From CALFMR01 sp035550595 (GTDB taxonomy: Bacteria > Acidobacteriota > Vicinamibacteria > Vicinamibacterales > SCN-69-37), in NCBI GenBank assembly GCA_035550595.1, contig DASZOV010000086.1:1-13995 (forward strand): a stretch of DNA of 13,995 bases. Reading direction: 5' to 3'. The notes beneath the pieces were generated by a model. That model ran no database searches and had not been told where the DNA came from. It saw only the letters and a list, made by a program, of their open reading frames with translations. Below are positions 1-7,619 of the stretch, piece after piece (position 1 is the first letter of the stretch; every line of letters begins with the position of its first letter). The position numbers and the translations under genes are program-made.

Positions 1-42
1 TCGCTCTATCTCGCGGGCGACGTGCGTGCGCATGTCTCGTGA
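1..42 (+). CDS. possible 3' end of an upstream gene (partial)
   Basis: Frame 1 from the window edge is open for 13 codons (SLYLAGDVRAHVS) and stops with TGA at 40-42, about 55 nt before the lptD start. Its third codon positions are mostly G or C, as in real genes here, but the neighbouring frame looks similar, so this is only a candidate tail. The product cannot be identified from 13 residues. Confidence 0.25.
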   Translation, partial: SLYLAGDVRAHVS

Positions 43-97
43 TAGGCTTCGAGCGGTGCCGGCCGGCGCCGCGCCCGTTTCGTTCGGTCGAGGGGTC

Positions 98-2422
98 ATG
101 CTTCGGTCACTCTTCGTTGCCGGCGCCGCGCTCGCCGTCATGCTCGCCGCCGCGCCCGACGCGCGCGCGCAGGGCAATCCGTTCTCCGATTGCAGCTCGA
201 CCGACTACGCTCGGTCCCTCAGCTCCATCCCCACTCCCATCCCCGATCGCCCTGGCGCCAAGCGATGGACGCTCACGGGTACCATGGCGCTGCCGGTCGT
301 CATCACCTGCACCGACACGGTCCTTCAAGCCACGCAGATCGTCTATGACGACGACACGCGCGACATCCATGCAACGGGCAGCGTCGTGCTGCAGCAACCG
401 GACTTCACCGTCTTCGCCGACCACGCGGACATGAACGGGAAGACGCGGCTCGGCACGTTCTACACCGCCTCGGGTTTTGCGCGCATCGGCGATCAGCCTG
501 CGAAGAAGAGCCCGATGGGGACGCTCGAATCGGATTTCAAGTTCCACGCCGATCGCATCGACAAGACCGGCCCGAAAAGCTACCGGCTCTATCACGGCGC
601 GTTCACGACGTGCGCGCAGCCGACGCCGCGCTGGGAGATGAGCGGATCGAACGGATCGATCGTCCTCGATCGGCACGCGATCCTGCGCAACGTCGTGCTG
701 CGCGTGAAGGACGTTCCGCTGCTCTACCTGCCGGCGATCTACTACCCCATCAACAAAGAGGACCGGTCCACGGGTTTCCTCTTACCGACCTACGGGTCGT
801 CGACGCTCAAGGGCTCGAGCCTCAGCAACGCCTTCTTCCTCGCGATCAACCGCAGTCAGGACGCGACGTTCTACCACGACTGGTTCGCCAAGACCGGGCA
901 AGGCCTCGGCACGCAGTACCGGTACGTCGCCTCGCCGGGGTCGCGGGGCACGATGAACTTCTATCTGCTCGACGAACACGAGCAACTCGCCGACAACGGC
1001 GTCACGGTCCAGGCGCCGGCGCACCGCTCCTACCGGATCGACGGCGACATGAACCAGGGGTTGCCGGGCAACTTCCGCGCGATCGGCCGCGTGAACTTCT
1101 TCACCGACGTCACCGCGCAGCAGAACTACCAGAACGTCTACGACTACTCGTCGCGCACGCGATCGTTCAGCGGATCGGTCGGCGGCAACATCGGCCGGTA
1201 TCGCATCAACGTGTCGACCGATCAAACGGATTATTTCTACGGCGCGACGTCGGGCCAGCGATCGGGGCACGAACCGGTGATCGACGTCTCGATGAGCGAC
1301 ACACCGATCGGCCACTCGCCGATCTACGTCGGGCTCAGCGGTCAGGCCGGGTACTTGATCCGGCAGGACGACCTGTCGAAGCCGGACACGAACCGCAGCC
1401 TGTGGCGTTTCGACGCCGGTCCGAGCGTGCGTGCGCCCGTCGGCTCGCTGCCGTACCTGACCGTCACGACGTCGGCGTCGTGGCGCATCACGCGGTGGCT
1501 GGAGTCCTACGACCCAGCGACTGCCGAGGTCGTGCCCGTCGCGCTCACGCGCCAGCTCTTCGACATGCGCGCGCAGATCGTCGGGCCGGTGTTCTCGCGC
1601 ATTTTCCAGCCGTCCGGATCGCGCGTGAAGCACATCATCCAGCCGGCGTTCACGATCGAGCGCACGTCGTCGTTCGCCGACTTCGACCGCGTCATCCAGA
1701 ACGACGGCGTGGACACGCAGGTCGGCGGCACGACGCGCGTCGACTACCGGCTGACGAACCGGCTGCTCGTCAAGAAAGCGCCCCCGCCCGGCAGCGCGTC
1801 GACGTCGGCGGCCGCGAGCTCGGCGCGCGAAGTGCTCACGGTCGACGTCGGCCAGACGTACTATTCCAACGCCCTCGCGGCCAACTACGACACGCAGTAC
1901 CAGTCGAGCACGGCCAGCCCGACGGCACCGCCCGGGACGTTCTCGCCGGTGCAGATCACCGCGTCGACGCGGCCGACCCAGACGGCGTCGGCGCAGTTCC
2001 GAATGGAGATCGACTCGAAGTATCGCGCCATCCGGACGTTGAACGCGTCGGGATCGCTCCAGAACGACCGCGCGCAGGTCACGGCCGGCTGGTCGAAGCG
2101 CGAGGTGATTCCCGGCCTCGCGGGTTTCGACGACCCGAACTACGCGAGCCACTTCATCAACGCGGACGTCACCGTCCACACGCGGGACAACCACGTCGGC
2201 GGGACCTACGCCTTCAACTTCGACATGCACGCCCGCGGTTTCCTGCAGCAGCGCATCCTGGCGTACTACAACAGCCAGTGCTGCGGCGTGTCGATCGACT
2301 ACCAGTCGATCTCGACGCCGCTCCTGAGCGTGCCGTCGGATCGGCGGTTCGGCATTTCGTTCACGTTGGCCGGAATCGGCTCGTTCGCCAATCCCCTCGG
2401 ATCGTTCGGCGGTGGGAGATAA
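98..2422 (+). CDS. lptD: LPS-assembly outer-membrane protein LptD
   Basis: Outer-membrane beta-barrel that, with the lipoprotein LptE, inserts lipopolysaccharide into the outer leaflet. The chosen start is the ATG at 98, because it begins a clear signal peptide (MLRSLFVAGAALAVMLAAAP, cleavage near ARA-Q at residue 25); AGGGG at 91-95 lies just upstream. An in-frame ATG at 26 would add 24 residues without signal character. The protein is 774 aa, close to E. coli LptD (784). Residues about 70-175 are the OstA/LptA-like jellyroll, followed by the typical TCAQPTPRW segment, then LYLPAIYYP and the STGFLLP stretch entering the barrel. Cys32, Cys172 and the adjacent pair Cys728-Cys729 match the layout of the four cysteines that form the interdomain disulphides in E. 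coli; Cys71 is extra. Low-complexity Ser/Thr/Ala/Pro stretches near 560-580 and 603-616 are probably surface loops. Followed 11 nt later by the deoxysugar cluster. Confidence 0.93.
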   Translation: MLRSLFVAGAALAVMLAAAPDARAQGNPFSDCSSTDYARSLSSIPTPIPDRPGAKRWTLTGTMALPVVITCTDTVLQATQIVYDDDTRDIHATGSVVLQQPDFTVFADHADMNGKTRLGTFYTASGFARIGDQPAKKSPMGTLESDFKFHADRIDKTGPKSYRLYHGAFTTCAQPTPRWEMSGSNGSIVLDRHAILRNVVLRVKDVPLLYLPAIYYPINKEDRSTGFLLPTYGSSTLKGSSLSNAFFLAINRSQDATFYHDWFAKTGQGLGTQYRYVASPGSRGTMNFYLLDEHEQLADNGVTVQAPAHRSYRIDGDMNQGLPGNFRAIGRVNFFTDVTAQQNYQNVYDYSSRTRSFSGSVGGNIGRYRINVSTDQTDYFYGATSGQRSGHEPVIDVSMSDTPIGHSPIYVGLSGQAGYLIRQDDLSKPDTNRSLWRFDAGPSVRAPVGSLPYLTVTTSASWRITRWLESYDPATAEVVPVALTRQLFDMRAQIVGPVFSRIFQPSGSRVKHIIQPAFTIERTSSFADFDRVIQNDGVDTQVGGTTRVDYRLTNRLLVKKAPPPGSASTSAAASSAREVLTVDVGQTYYSNALAANYDTQYQSSTASPTAPPGTFSPVQITASTRPTQTASAQFRMEIDSKYRAIRTLNASGSLQNDRAQVTAGWSKREVIPGLAGFDDPNYASHFINADVTVHTRDNHVGGTYAFNFDMHARGFLQQRILAYYNSQCCGVSIDYQSISTPLLSVPSDRRFGISFTLAGIGSFANPLGSFGGGR

Positions 2423-2423
2423 T
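2418..2423 (+). promoter_or_regulatory. putative -10 box before the thymidylyltransferase gene
   Basis: GATAAT overlaps the lptD stop codon (TAA 2420-2422) and ends 10 nt before the ATG at 2434. No good -35 is visible. The same spacing is seen before the genes at 7636 and 11319, so a leaderless internal promoter is possible; read-through from lptD is equally possible. Confidence 0.3.
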
Positions 2424-2433
2424 ACCGGCGCCG

Positions 2434-3501
2434 ATGAAGGGCCTGATTCTGAGTGGGGGCCGAGGCACGCGCCTCCGCCCCATCACCTATACGCGCGCCA
2501 AACAGCTCGTGCCGGTCGCCAACAAGCCGGTGCTGTTCTATGGGCTCGAGGCGCTCGTCGCGGCCGGCATCCGCGACATCGGCATCGTCGTCGGCGACAC
2601 GCAGACGGAGATCCGCGAGGCGGTCGGCGACGGCACGCGCTGGGGCGCGCGGGTGACGTACATCGAGCAGGACGCGCCGCGAGGACTCGCGCACGCCGTG
2701 CTCATCAGCGAAGCGTTCATCGGCGGCGAGCCATTCGTCATGTACCTCGGCGACAACCTGCTCAACCGCGGCATCGCGGGCTTCGTCGAGGAGTTCGCGC
2801 GCGAACAGCCGGCCGCGCAGATTCTGCTCGCGCGCGTGCCCGATCCCCAGATGTTCGGTGTGGCCGAGCTCGCCGATGGCCGGGTCGTGCGGCTCGTCGA
2901 GAAACCCGCCGAGCCGCGGAGCGATCTGGCGCTCGTGGGCGTGTACATGTTCGGCCCGTCGGTGTTCGACGCGGTCAAGGCCATTCGGCCGAGCGCGCGC
3001 GACGAGCTCGAGATCACCGACGCGATCCAGCACCTCGTCGACGCCGGCCTCGAGGTACGGCCGCACGTCGTCGACGGCTGGTGGAAGGACACCGGCAAGC
3101 TGGAGGACATCCTCGAGGCCAATCGTCTGATCCTCGACACGATCGAACCGCGCATCGAGGGCACGGTCGACGATGCGTCGCGCGTCGAAGGCAAGGTGAT
3201 CGTCGGTCCCGGCGCCGTCATCGAGCGGTCGGTCGTACGCGGTCCGGTCGTCATCGGCGCGGGCGCGCGCATCACGCACGCCTACGTCGGTCCGTTCACG
3301 GCGATTGGCGACCACGTCGAATTGCGCGACACCGAAATCGAACACAGCATCGTGCTCGAGGGCGCACGCATCACGGACCTGGCCAATCGCATCGAGGACA
3401 GCCTCATCGGCCGGCACGTCGTCATCAGCCGGCTGCCCGTGCGGCCGTCGGCGTACCGCTTCATGCTCGGCGACAACTCGGAAGTCAGCATCCGCTGGTA
3501 G
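2434..3501 (+). CDS. rmlA: glucose-1-phosphate thymidylyltransferase, long (RmlA-long/StrD-like) form
   Basis: Transfers dTMP from dTTP to glucose-1-phosphate to give dTDP-glucose, the first step of dTDP-deoxyhexose synthesis (cytosolic). The 355-aa protein opens with the nucleotidyltransferase signature GGRGTRLRP at 8-16 and K23-Q24, followed by PVANKPVLFYGLEA. The metal-binding aspartate is in YLGDNL (D107), EKP is at 156-158 and WKDTGK at 217-222. From about 240 to 335 there is a left-handed beta-helix of hexapeptide type, then a conserved GDNSEV tail at 346-351. This added C-terminal domain separates the long form (as in StrD) from the roughly 290-aa RmlA. The ATG at 2434 is chosen because the protein starts directly with the nucleotide-binding strand MKGLILSGG; the frame stays open far upstream inside lptD but that part is a high-GC shadow. 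A GGTGGGAG at 2411-2418 is far (15 nt) for a ribosome site. Ten nt separate it from rmlB. Confidence 0.9.
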   Translation: MKGLILSGGRGTRLRPITYTRAKQLVPVANKPVLFYGLEALVAAGIRDIGIVVGDTQTEIREAVGDGTRWGARVTYIEQDAPRGLAHAVLISEAFIGGEPFVMYLGDNLLNRGIAGFVEEFAREQPAAQILLARVPDPQMFGVAELADGRVVRLVEKPAEPRSDLALVGVYMFGPSVFDAVKAIRPSARDELEITDAIQHLVDAGLEVRPHVVDGWWKDTGKLEDILEANRLILDTIEPRIEGTVDDASRVEGKVIVGPGAVIERSVVRGPVVIGAGARITHAYVGPFTAIGDHVELRDTEIEHSIVLEGARITDLANRIEDSLIGRHVVISRLPVRPSAYRFMLGDNSEVSIRW

Positions 3502-3511
3502 GACAGAGGCG

Positions 3512-4531
3512 ATGGTGGACGTTCTCGTCACGGGCGGCGCTGGATTCATCGGATCGAATTTCGTCCGCTGGGCGCTCGCCGCTCATCCCGACTGGCGCAT
3601 CACGACGCTCGACAAGCTCACCTACGCCGGACGCCTGGAGAACCTCGCCGGCGTGCTCGACGATCCGCGGCACCGGTTCGTGCAGGGCGACATCGCGGAC
3701 GCGCCGGTCGCGGGCCGCCTCGTCCGCGAGGCGGCGATCGTCGTCCACTTCGCGGCTGAAACGCACGTCGATCGGTCGCTGCAATCGGCGGGCGCGTTCA
3801 TCCAGACGGACGTGTTCGGAACGTTCGTGCTGCTCGACGCCGCGCGCCAAGCCCCCGGGCTCGAACGCTTCATTCAGATCTCGACCGACGAAGTTTACGG
3901 GACCGTCGCGAGCGGGCGCAGCCGCGAGACCGACGAGCTTCGGCCGCGCAACCCGTACTCGGCGAGCAAGGCCGGCGCCGACCGGCTGGCCTACAGCTAC
4001 TGGGCGACCTACGGCGTGCCGGTCACGATCGTGCGCGCGTCGAACAACTACGGTCCGTATCAGTTCCCGGAAAAGGTCATCCCGCTCTTCATCACGAACG
4101 CGATCGACGAGCAGCCGCTGCCGCTCTACGGCGACGGCATGCACGTGCGTGACTGGCTGCACGTCGAGGATCACTGCCGCGCGATCGATCTCGTCATCGC
4201 GCGCGGCGAGCGGGGCGAGGTGTACAACGTCGGTGGCGGCAACGAAGTCGCCAACGTCGAATTGACGCGCCGCATCCTCGAGCTCACCGGACGGCCCACG
4301 TCGCTCATCCACCCGGTCACCGACCGGCAGGGGCACGATCGACGCTACGCCGTCGACACGACGAAGATGGCGGCGCTCGGCTGGGCCCCGCACGTGCCGT
4401 TCGACGCCGGCCTCGCGGCGACCGTCGCGTGGTACACGACACACGAAGATTGGTGGCGGCCGATCAAGGAAGGCGACGCGGCCTTCCGCCGGTACTACCA
4501 GGCGCAGTACGGTGGACGTGCGCCGGCCTGA
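3512..4531 (+). CDS. rmlB: dTDP-glucose 4,6-dehydratase
   Basis: NAD-dependent extended-SDR enzyme converting dTDP-glucose to dTDP-4-dehydro-6-deoxyglucose, the substrate supplied by the preceding gene. The 339-aa length is typical. Visible motifs: Rossmann TGGAGFIG at 7-14, DKLTYAG at 34-40, HFAAETHVDRS at 79-89, the catalytic T125-D126-E127 in STDEVYG, the Y149-x3-K153 pair in NPYSASKAG, and NNYGPYQFPEKVIP at 178-191, all hallmark RmlB sequences. GDGMHVRDWLHVEDH follows at 207-221. The start ATG at 3512 puts the Rossmann fold at the very N-terminus and has AGAGGC just upstream; the frame is open farther upstream inside rmlA but without protein-like sequence. The 3' end overlaps the next gene by 20 nt, so the two are probably translated together. 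Confidence 0.94.
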   Translation: MVDVLVTGGAGFIGSNFVRWALAAHPDWRITTLDKLTYAGRLENLAGVLDDPRHRFVQGDIADAPVAGRLVREAAIVVHFAAETHVDRSLQSAGAFIQTDVFGTFVLLDAARQAPGLERFIQISTDEVYGTVASGRSRETDELRPRNPYSASKAGADRLAYSYWATYGVPVTIVRASNNYGPYQFPEKVIPLFITNAIDEQPLPLYGDGMHVRDWLHVEDHCRAIDLVIARGERGEVYNVGGGNEVANVELTRRILELTGRPTSLIHPVTDRQGHDRRYAVDTTKMAALGWAPHVPFDAGLAATVAWYTTHEDWWRPIKEGDAAFRRYYQAQYGGRAPA

Positions 4532-5492
4532 CGCGTCGCGGTCCACGGGACCGACGATCGTCACGGGCGCCACCGGCTTCGCCGGGCGGCACCTGCTGGA
4601 TCGCCTCGCCGCCGATGGCGACCGGTCGGTCATCGCCTGGCACCGGCCCGGCGGCCATCCGGCCGATCGCGATCGGCCGGTCACCTGGTGCGGCGTGGAT
4701 CTCACCGACGCCGCGGCCGTCATGCGCGCCGTCGCTGGCGCGGCCCCCGCACGGATTTTCCATCTGGCGGGCGCGCCGAACGTCGCCAACTCCTGGCACC
4801 GCCCGGCCGCGCACCTCCGCGCGAACGCGCTCGGCACGCACCATCTGCTTCGAGCCGTGCAACGCGCGGTGCCACGGTGCCGCGTGCTGGTCATCTCGTC
4901 GGCGCAGATCTATCAGCCGGGCGACGACCCGATCCGAGAAGACGCGCCGCTCGTCCCGGTCAATCCGTACGGCGTCTCGAAGCTGGCCGAAGATCAACTC
5001 GCGCTGCGCGCCGCGGCCGATGATGGGCTGGACGTCGTCGTGGCGCGGCCGTTCAACCACGCGGGTCCCGGCCAGGCCCCGACGTTCGCCGTGTCGAACT
5101 TCGCGCGACAGATCGCGCGCATCGAAGTGGGGCTCGAAGCTCCCCGGCTCGGCACGGGCAACCTCGATGCCCGGCGCGACCTGACCGACGTGCGCGACGT
5201 GGTCGACGCGTACTGCCGCATCATGGCGCGCGCGCCGCGCGGGCGCGCCTACAACGTCTGCTCCGGACGCGCGTGGCGCATCGGCGATCTGCTCAGCGAG
5301 CTGCTGCAGTTGTCGCGCGCCGAGGTCATCGTCGAAACCGACCGCACGCAACTGCGCCCGCACGACGTCCCCATCGTCCAGGGCGATGCCACGCTCATCC
5401 GATCGACGCTCGGTTGGACGCCGACGATTCCCGTCGAGCAGACGCTCGCCGACACGCTCGAGTGGTGGCGCGCGCAGCCACATCAACAGTAA
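4512..5492 (+). CDS. NAD(P)-dependent 4-keto-6-deoxyhexose reductase, GDP-4-dehydro-6-deoxymannose reductase (RMD) family
   Basis: Extended SDR of 326 aa. The Rossmann motif GATGFAG is at 19-25, the Ser segment ISSAQIY at 128-134 and the catalytic pair Y153/K157 in NPYGVSKLAED. The stretches RPFNHAGPGQ (179-188) and GNLDARRDLTDVRDVVDAY (216-234) are characteristic of the RMD family, which reduces the 4-keto group of GDP-4-dehydro-6-deoxy-D-mannose. RmlD-type enzymes lack this signature. Sitting directly behind rmlA and rmlB, it may instead act on dTDP-4-dehydro-6-deoxyglucose, giving a dTDP-6-deoxyhexose such as dTDP-D-fucose; this is inferred from context. No GDP-mannose 4,6-dehydratase lies in the window. 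The start is uncertain: GTG at 4512 (20-nt overlap with rmlB) or GTG at 4518 (14-nt overlap); there is no ATG near the N-terminus and no strong ribosome site, which suits translational coupling. Confidence 0.87.
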   Translation: MDVRRPDASRSTGPTIVTGATGFAGRHLLDRLAADGDRSVIAWHRPGGHPADRDRPVTWCGVDLTDAAAVMRAVAGAAPARIFHLAGAPNVANSWHRPAAHLRANALGTHHLLRAVQRAVPRCRVLVISSAQIYQPGDDPIREDAPLVPVNPYGVSKLAEDQLALRAAADDGLDVVVARPFNHAGPGQAPTFAVSNFARQIARIEVGLEAPRLGTGNLDARRDLTDVRDVVDAYCRIMARAPRGRAYNVCSGRAWRIGDLLSELLQLSRAEVIVETDRTQLRPHDVPIVQGDATLIRSTLGWTPTIPVEQTLADTLEWWRAQPHQQ

Positions 5493-5514
5493 CGGCCCGC
5501 GGCCTCGCCACATG

Positions 5515-5568
5515 TGAGACGCCGCCTGTAGGGGCCGGCCCCCGTGCCGGCCCGCTCCCAGTGTCTCA
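5515..5568 (+). repeat. GC-rich nested palindrome, REP-like interspersed element
   Basis: Outer arms TGAGAC (5515-5520) and GTCTCA (5563-5568) enclose an inner perfect hairpin GGGCCGGC (5532-5539) / GCCGGCCC (5546-5553) with a 6-nt loop. The core GTAGGGGCCGGCCCCCGTGC resembles the dispersed 'TAGGGGCGG...' palindromes familiar from several bacterial genomes. It lies alone in the 177-nt gap (5493-5669) after the sugar cluster and could also serve as a transcription stop or mRNA 3' stabiliser, but there is no T tract. The rest of the gap shows no gene. Confidence 0.55.
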
Positions 5569-5669
5569 AGCGCGCGCGCCCCGCCTCGCACGCAGACCTC
5601 GCTGCCCAGGCCCGACAAATCGCATGGCGCCAGCGGTCCCCGCCATGAGAGAATAAAAAGCGAAAGTCC

Positions 5670-6641
5670 ATGGCCGCGCACCAACTCCTGCTGTTCCCGG
5701 AGGATGCCACCGCGCCGACGCTGCGCGATGTCGCCGATGCTGTCCGTACGGCGGGCCCCGAGGCCGGTCTACCCGACGCCGTCCCGCGCGCCGATCACGT
5801 GCGGTATCAGGACGTCCACGTCCGGTCGGCGCTCTCGCAGACGACCGGCATGCGCTTCCGCTGGACGTTGAATCCGTATCGCGGCTGCACGCACGGATGT
5901 GAGTACTGCTACGCGCGGAAATACCAGCGGCATCTCGAACTCGGAGCGGGCGACGACTTCTCGACGCTCATCTTCGTCAAACGCAATCTGCCGGACGTCC
6001 TCCGCCGCGAGCTCAGCCGCGCGTCATGGACCCGCGAAGGCGTCGCCGTCGGCACGGCGACCGATCCGTATCAGCCGATCGAGGGCCACTGCCGGATCAC
6101 GCGACAGTGCCTCGAAGTGTTGGTGGCCGCGCACACGCCGTTCTCGATTGTCACCAAGGGTCCGATGGTGGTGCGCGACGTCGACGTGCTCGCCGCCGCG
6201 AGCCGGCAGGGCGACTGCCGGGTGTTCTTGAGTGTACCGAGCGTCGACGAGGAGGCGTGGTCGCGGCTCGAGCCGGGAACGGCGCCGCCGCTGCAGCGCC
6301 TGCGAGCCGCGCGGGCGTTGCGCGACGCGGGCATCGACGCACGCGTGCTGATGATGCCGCTCGTGCCCGGCATCACCACGTCGAAACCGCAAATCGAACG
6401 TACGGTTGCGGCAATTGCGGATGCGGACGTGCCGCTCGCCGGTGTGGACGTCGCCCGTCTGGATCCAGGCGTGCGCGAACACTTCTTCGCGTTCCTCGCG
6501 CGCGAGTACCCGGCGCTCGTGCCCGGCTATCTGCGGCTGTACCAGAGTGCCCGGGCGAAGTCCGCGTATATCCGCGCGGTCACCGGCATCGTCCACGATC
6601 TGGCGGGATGGGCGAAGGCGCGGACGAAGACGCCGGCGTGA
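5670..6641 (+). CDS. radical SAM protein, Rv2578c / spore-photolyase-like family
   Basis: A 323-aa iron-sulfur enzyme of the SplB-like branch of radical SAM proteins (called Rv2578c family in actinobacteria). The cluster-binding motif is C73-x3-C77-x2-C80, in NPYRGCTHGCEYCYAR, and YCYAR is typical of this branch. Further family marks are GTATDPYQPIE followed by TRQCLEVL near 130-150, a KGPMVVRDVDVL segment, and MMPLVPGITT in the second half. No member of this exact family has an assigned reaction that I know of; spore photoproduct repair is known for SplB itself and should not be transferred. The N-terminal 40 residues are variable. The ATG at 5670 is the first in this frame; only a weak GAAAG precedes it. 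The AT-rich GAGAATAAAA just upstream may carry a -10. Convergent with htpX, 57 nt apart. Confidence 0.85.
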   Translation: MAAHQLLLFPEDATAPTLRDVADAVRTAGPEAGLPDAVPRADHVRYQDVHVRSALSQTTGMRFRWTLNPYRGCTHGCEYCYARKYQRHLELGAGDDFSTLIFVKRNLPDVLRRELSRASWTREGVAVGTATDPYQPIEGHCRITRQCLEVLVAAHTPFSIVTKGPMVVRDVDVLAAASRQGDCRVFLSVPSVDEEAWSRLEPGTAPPLQRLRAARALRDAGIDARVLMMPLVPGITTSKPQIERTVAAIADADVPLAGVDVARLDPGVREHFFAFLAREYPALVPGYLRLYQSARAKSAYIRAVTGIVHDLAGWAKARTKTPA

Positions 6642-6698
6642 GGCAACCGGCCACCTCACAAGCCCGGGCGTTCCGGCCCGTAAGGCGCGTTCAACACG

Positions 6699-7547
6699 TC
6701 AGACGATCGCGTGATCGCCGAGGAGCGCGCGGACGCGCGCGTCAGTCGGCGGGTGCGTCGAGAACAGCGACATCAGTCCAGCGCCCGAGAAGGGCTTCAT
6801 GATGAAGAGGTGCGCCGTGGCCGGGTTCGCGTCGAGCGGCACCCGGCGCGCCGCGGCATCGATCCGCTGCAGCGCCTGCGCCAGCCCGCGCGGATTGCCC
6901 GTGAGATCGGCGCCGCCTCGATCGGCGGCGAACTCGCGCTGACGCGAGATCGCGGCCTGAATCAGCATCGCGGCAATCGGCGCCAGCAGGGCCGTCGCGA
7001 GCAGGACGAGCGGACTGGAATCGCCATCGCGATCGTTGCGTCCGCCGACGCCGAAGAACGCGGCGAACCGCGCCATGTTGGCGAGCAGCATGATCGCGGC
7101 CGCAATCGTCGCGGCCACGGTGCTGATGAGGATGTCGCGATGGCGGACGTGCGACAGTTCGTGGCCGATCACGCCTTCCAGCTCATCGTCGGGCAGCAGC
7201 CGCAGAATGCCTTCCGTGGCAGCCACGGCGGCGTGCGCCGGATTGCGGCCCGTCGCAAACGCGTTGGGCGACATCTCGGGAATGACGTAGACCTTCGGCA
7301 TGGGCAGCCCCGCACGCTGCACGAGCCGCGCCGTGATCGCGTACAGCCGGTGCTCCGGCCCCACTTCCGTGGCGCGGTACATGCGGAGCACGATCTTGTC
7401 CGAGAACCAATAGCTGCCCACGTTCATGACGACGGCGAACACGAACGCCAGCGCCATGCCGGACTGGCCGCCGAACGCCCCGCCGATCAGGATGAAGAGC
7501 GCGCTCAGTCCGCCGAGGAGTGCCGCCGTTTTCAACCCGCTGGACAT
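6699..7547 (-). CDS. htpX: membrane zinc metalloprotease HtpX
   Basis: Inner-membrane M48 family protease of 282 aa that cleaves misfolded membrane proteins. Hydrophobic segments lie at about 6-23 and 31-48, then the catalytic HELSH at 129-133 (zinc ligands H129 and H133, catalytic E130), two further hydrophobic segments near 140-165 and 178-200, and the third ligand E205 in REFAADRGGADL. The conserved SPNAFATGRNP (93-103) and the C-terminal FSTHPPTDARVRAL complete the family pattern. The start at 7547 is chosen because MSSGLKTAALL leads into the first membrane segment and GGAAGGA (7565-7559) lies 11 nt upstream; an in-frame ATG at 7583 would add 12 charged residues and has no ribosome site. 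Divergent from the small secreted protein gene. In other bacteria htpX is under envelope or heat stress control; no known stress-sigma site is recognisable here. Confidence 0.92.
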   Translation of the reverse strand: MSSGLKTAALLGGLSALFILIGGAFGGQSGMALAFVFAVVMNVGSYWFSDKIVLRMYRATEVGPEHRLYAITARLVQRAGLPMPKVYVIPEMSPNAFATGRNPAHAAVAATEGILRLLPDDELEGVIGHELSHVRHRDILISTVAATIAAAIMLLANMARFAAFFGVGGRNDRDGDSSPLVLLATALLAPIAAMLIQAAISRQREFAADRGGADLTGNPRGLAQALQRIDAAARRVPLDANPATAHLFIMKPFSGAGLMSLFSTHPPTDARVRALLGDHAIV

Positions 7548-7589
7548 CACACAACCCGTCCTTCCGCGACGCTCGCGCGTCACAAAAAA

Positions 7590-7595
7590 ATTATG
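7590..7595 (-). promoter_or_regulatory. putative -10 box for htpX
   Basis: On the minus strand CATAAT (5 of 6 to TATAAT) followed by a T run lies 42 nt before the htpX start, giving a leader of about 36 nt that contains the GGAAGGA ribosome site. No convincing -35 is seen. Confidence 0.35.
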
Positions 7596-7607
7596 ACATG
7601 CGCGTCA
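7594..7607. promoter_or_regulatory. dyad between divergent promoters, possible operator
   Basis: TGAC-N6-GTCA (7594-7597 / 7604-7607) sits between the opposed -10 boxes of htpX and the secreted-protein gene. The 9-mer GCGCGTCAC occurs here (7600-7608) and again at 7575-7583, a 25-nt period. Short dyads occur by chance, so the operator role is speculative. Confidence 0.25.
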
Positions 7608-7619
7608 CGAGCGGACTTC

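Noticed and set aside
782..2230. Long minus-strand open frame of 482 codons opposite lptD
   Set aside because: Its translation is Arg/Asp/Val-rich low-information sequence typical of antisense shadows in high-GC DNA, while lptD on the + strand has clear family motifs.
610..2433. Upstream in-frame extension of the thymidylyltransferase (an apparent fusion of 963 aa)
   Set aside because: The extension lies inside lptD in another frame, is Arg/Ala/Pro-rich, and the enzyme family starts at MKGLILSGG (2434).
3485..4894. Minus-strand open frame of 469 codons opposite rmlB and the reductase
   Set aside because: Arg-rich shadow with no motif; the plus strand encodes two recognised SDR enzymes here.
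4512..5492. Reductase as RmlD (dTDP-4-dehydrorhamnose reductase)
   Set aside because: It has the RMD-type signature stretches and lacks RmlD hallmarks, and no RmlC is present to make the RmlD substrate.
5624..5656. Tiny open frame MAPAVPAMRE before the radical SAM gene as a leader peptide
   Set aside because: No ribosome site, no regulatory codon run, and it is the tail of a longer shadow frame.
6665..6680. Hairpin CGGGC-GTTCCG-GCCCG between the radical SAM gene and htpX as a terminator
   Set aside because: Only a 5-bp stem and no T run on either strand; such short GC stems are expected by chance here.
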